A DNA stretch of 35,971 bases from Clostridiaceae bacterium (GTDB lineage Bacteria; Bacillota; Clostridia; Peptostreptococcales; Tindalliaceae): assembly GCA_024635995.1 (NCBI GenBank), contig JAGXHW010000005.1, positions 1-35,971 on the forward strand. Direction: 5' to 3'. The first letter of the stretch is position 1, and each line of letters starts with the position of its first letter. The notes beneath the pieces are model-generated. The model ran no database searches. It was not told the origin of the DNA and was given only the letters and a program-made list of their open reading frames with translations. Position numbers and translations under genes: made by a program. Shown piece by piece: positions 34,392 through 35,971 of the stretch.

Positions 34392-35054
34392 ATGCATGAA
34401 CAACAAAGCAATAAGAAACTGCTTTTAACATCCAAGGACATAGTGGAAATTAGAAAGATCCTCTCAAACACATACCCTTCTGCAGAGAGTGAACTTGAGT
34501 TTGCCTCTCCTTTTGAATGTTTAATTGCTACCATGTTGTCAGCCCAATGTACTGACCAGCGTGTAAATTTAATTACTGCCCCGTTATTTAAAGAAGCAAA
34601 AAGGCCAGAGGATATGATAAGATGGACAGAGACTGAACTTCAGGAAAAAATCAAAAGCTGTAATTACTATAAAACAAAAAGCAAACACATACTTGCCACC
34701 TGTTATTTGCTGGTAAGGGATTTTGGTGGCCAGGTGCCATCTGACAGAAAAAGCTTAATGAAATTACCAGGTGTAGGTCGTAAGACTGCCAATGTGGTAC
34801 TTAGCAATGCTTTTGGGGTTCCTGCCCTGGCAGTGGATACACACGTTTTTCGTGTGGCCAATCGCCTGGGCCTTGTCTCATCTAAAAATCCGGAAGAAAC
34901 AGAATTTCAACTGATGGATATCATTCCTAAGCAGGAGTGGTCTGCGGCACACCACTGGTTGATTTTACATGGCAGAAAGGTGTGTCATGCAAGGAACCCG
35001 AATTGTCATCAGTGCGGGTTAAATCACATTTGCCCATCCAGTTTGGCACAATAG
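34392..35054 (+). CDS. nth: Endonuclease III (DNA glycosylase/AP lyase)
   Basis: 220 aa from ATG 34392, seven bases after AAGGTGA; in-frame GTG 34380 and ATG 34383 overlap that Shine-Dalgarno. The helix-hairpin-helix LPGVGRKTANVV holds catalytic Lys131, and Asp149 stands in AVDTHVFRVANRLGL. The [4Fe-4S] cluster is bound by four cysteines spaced C-x6-C-x2-C-x5-C near the end (CHARNPNCHQCGLNHIC). It excises oxidised pyrimidines and nicks abasic sites. Confidence 0.97.
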   Translation: MHEQQSNKKLLLTSKDIVEIRKILSNTYPSAESELEFASPFECLIATMLSAQCTDQRVNLITAPLFKEAKRPEDMIRWTETELQEKIKSCNYYKTKSKHILATCYLLVRDFGGQVPSDRKSLMKLPGVGRKTANVVLSNAFGVPALAVDTHVFRVANRLGLVSSKNPEETEFQLMDIIPKQEWSAAHHWLILHGRKVCHARNPNCHQCGLNHICPSSLAQ

Positions 35055-35163
35055 TACAAATGATTAACCTCTGTCTACACATCTCCCACTAAACGGGTAA
35101 TGATCGTTGTGTTGATTGGGAGCAGGAACGATAAATGTCGCTGAGGAAAAGAGGAAATAGGTT

Positions 35164-35971
35164 ATGGAAAATAAAGAACGTAACAAACGTATATTGAAAG
35201 GCATTATAGCGGGATTAATCACGGTATTACTTATTACAGGAGTAACAGCTGGAGTATATGCACAGCGTATGTTAAATACCGGCACCATTTATCCTCATGT
35301 GACTGTCGAAGGTATCGATGTACACGACATGGAGCCGGAAGAAGCCAGAACCAGGTTGGAAGCACATTTGGAAACACAACTTGAAGACCGGTACCTGGTA
35401 TTGGTCTATGGAGAAAACGAATGGAGTATACCATACAAAGAACTTGGATATCATTATTTTTATGAAGAGGTACTTGACGAGGCAATGAGCTATGGCCGAA
35501 AAGGAAGCGTTGTGAACCGACTTAATGAAATTAAAGATTTAAGGGAGAGTCCGGCCCATTTAACACTTCGATTTGGATATGATGATGCCTTACTTGGAAA
35601 ACTGATTCAGGATATTGAAGAAGAAATATTTATGTCTCCACACCCAGCTACCATTGAAAGAGCTGGTGAAGGGTTTGTTGTGGAACCTGAACAACTGGGC
35701 CGGGAACTGGACAAGGAAAAAACCAAAGAAATGGTACATCGTGTGCTTATAGGTGAAACAGTAGAACCAGTTACGTTGGCTGTGAAAGAGATTAGTGTTT
35801 ATCCTACTGCGGCGGACCTGAACCAGATTGAAACTGTTATCAGCGAGTTCAGTACAACATTTAATGCTGGCGCTGTTGGCCGAACAGCAAATTTGAAGCA
35901 AGGTTCCGACAGCATCGATGGTATTTTATTGTTGCCTGAACAGGAATTTTCATTTAATGACACAACGGGCC
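35164..35971 (+). CDS. VanW family protein, 5' part (cut by window end)
   Basis: 269 codons are present and the frame is open at the window edge. AGAGGA lies nine bases before the ATG. A TM anchor (~10-33) is followed by an extracytoplasmic region with YPHVTVEGIDVHDMEPEEA, the start of a PG-binding_4 (YkuD-associated/VanW-type) domain reaching to ~215. The VanW domain then begins with FNAGAVGRTANLKQGSDSID and PEQEFSFNDTTG. VanW-like proteins are named from vancomycin resistance clusters but are common, non-resistance cell-envelope proteins in Clostridia; their activity is not established. The 109 bases upstream hold no clear promoter or terminator. Confidence 0.85.
   Translation, partial: MENKERNKRILKGIIAGLITVLLITGVTAGVYAQRMLNTGTIYPHVTVEGIDVHDMEPEEARTRLEAHLETQLEDRYLVLVYGENEWSIPYKELGYHYFYEEVLDEAMSYGRKGSVVNRLNEIKDLRESPAHLTLRFGYDDALLGKLIQDIEEEIFMSPHPATIERAGEGFVVEPEQLGRELDKEKTKEMVHRVLIGETVEPVTLAVKEISVYPTAADLNQIETVISEFSTTFNAGAVGRTANLKQGSDSIDGILLLPEQEFSFNDTTG

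Noticed and set aside
1-35971. CRISPR arrays, prophage, toxin-antitoxin or defence genes
   Set aside because: No regularly spaced repeats, integrases, Cas-like, restriction or toxin-like proteins were seen; nearly every frame belongs to a known housekeeping family.

Overview
The window is a chromosomal housekeeping region of a low-to-moderate GC Gram-positive bacterium of the Firmicutes, most likely class Clostridia. The evidence is the gene order phoH - 7TM-HD phosphodiesterase - ybeY - dgkA - cdd - era - recO - glycyl-tRNA synthetase - PPDK regulator - dnaG - sigA - trmK - Nif3/YqfO. This parallels the Bacillus subtilis yqeZ-yqfO region but carries clostridial features: a single-chain GlyRS, ppdK next to its regulator, dgt before dnaG, and a class A-like RNase P RNA. 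Strong AGGAGG ribosome binding sites, sigma-A promoters (TTGaca/TATAAT, 17 bp), TTG starts placed by Shine-Dalgarno spacing, a T-box and a FloA/NfeD pair agree with this. A genus such as Alkaliphilus or Tindallia is only a guess.

Layout. 1-139: 3' end (domains V and VI) of a group II intron running in from the left. 289-3133: nfeD, floA and a small charged membrane-anchored protein, closed by a terminator. 3203-16116: a sigma-A promoter, then phoH, pgpH-like, ybeY, a dgkA-PAP2 fusion, a DUF3048 lipoprotein, cdd, era and recO; a glycine-type T-box then controls glyS, followed by the PPDK regulator, ppdK and a terminator. 16258-20430: a second promoter with dgt, dnaG and rpoD/sigA. 20495-22302: trmK and nif3-like. 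22334-22785: rnpB with its own promoter and terminator. 22889-23667: a DUF302 gene facing the minus-strand remnant of a ribosomal protein S4 gene. 23699-28316: rlmH, a membrane-anchored endonuclease/exonuclease/phosphatase, an Eis-like acetyltransferase and exoA. 28317-29623: a less conserved patch with three copies of a short repeat, a FlK-like thioesterase and the only intact minus-strand gene, an MltG/YceG-like membrane protein. 29699-35971: lepB, a TGS-uridine kinase-like protein, an EamA transporter, queG, a DUF503 protein, nth, and a VanW-family protein cut by the window end.

The genes cover membrane organisation (NfeD/FloA, undecaprenol recycling), nucleotide signalling and salvage, ribosome and tRNA maturation (YbeY, Era, TrmK, RlmH, RNase P, QueG), replication and transcription initiation (DnaG, SigA), DNA repair (RecO, ExoA, Nth) and glycolytic/gluconeogenic control (PPDK and its bifunctional regulator).

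I did not find a clearly new multi-gene system (no CRISPR, phage, toxin-antitoxin or defence island). The observations most worth a second look are the kinase-phosphatase fusion, the decayed S4 paralogue, the repeat family around 28.4-29.6 kb, a perfect 22-bp palindrome inside queG, and the intron end directly upstream of nfeD-floA.
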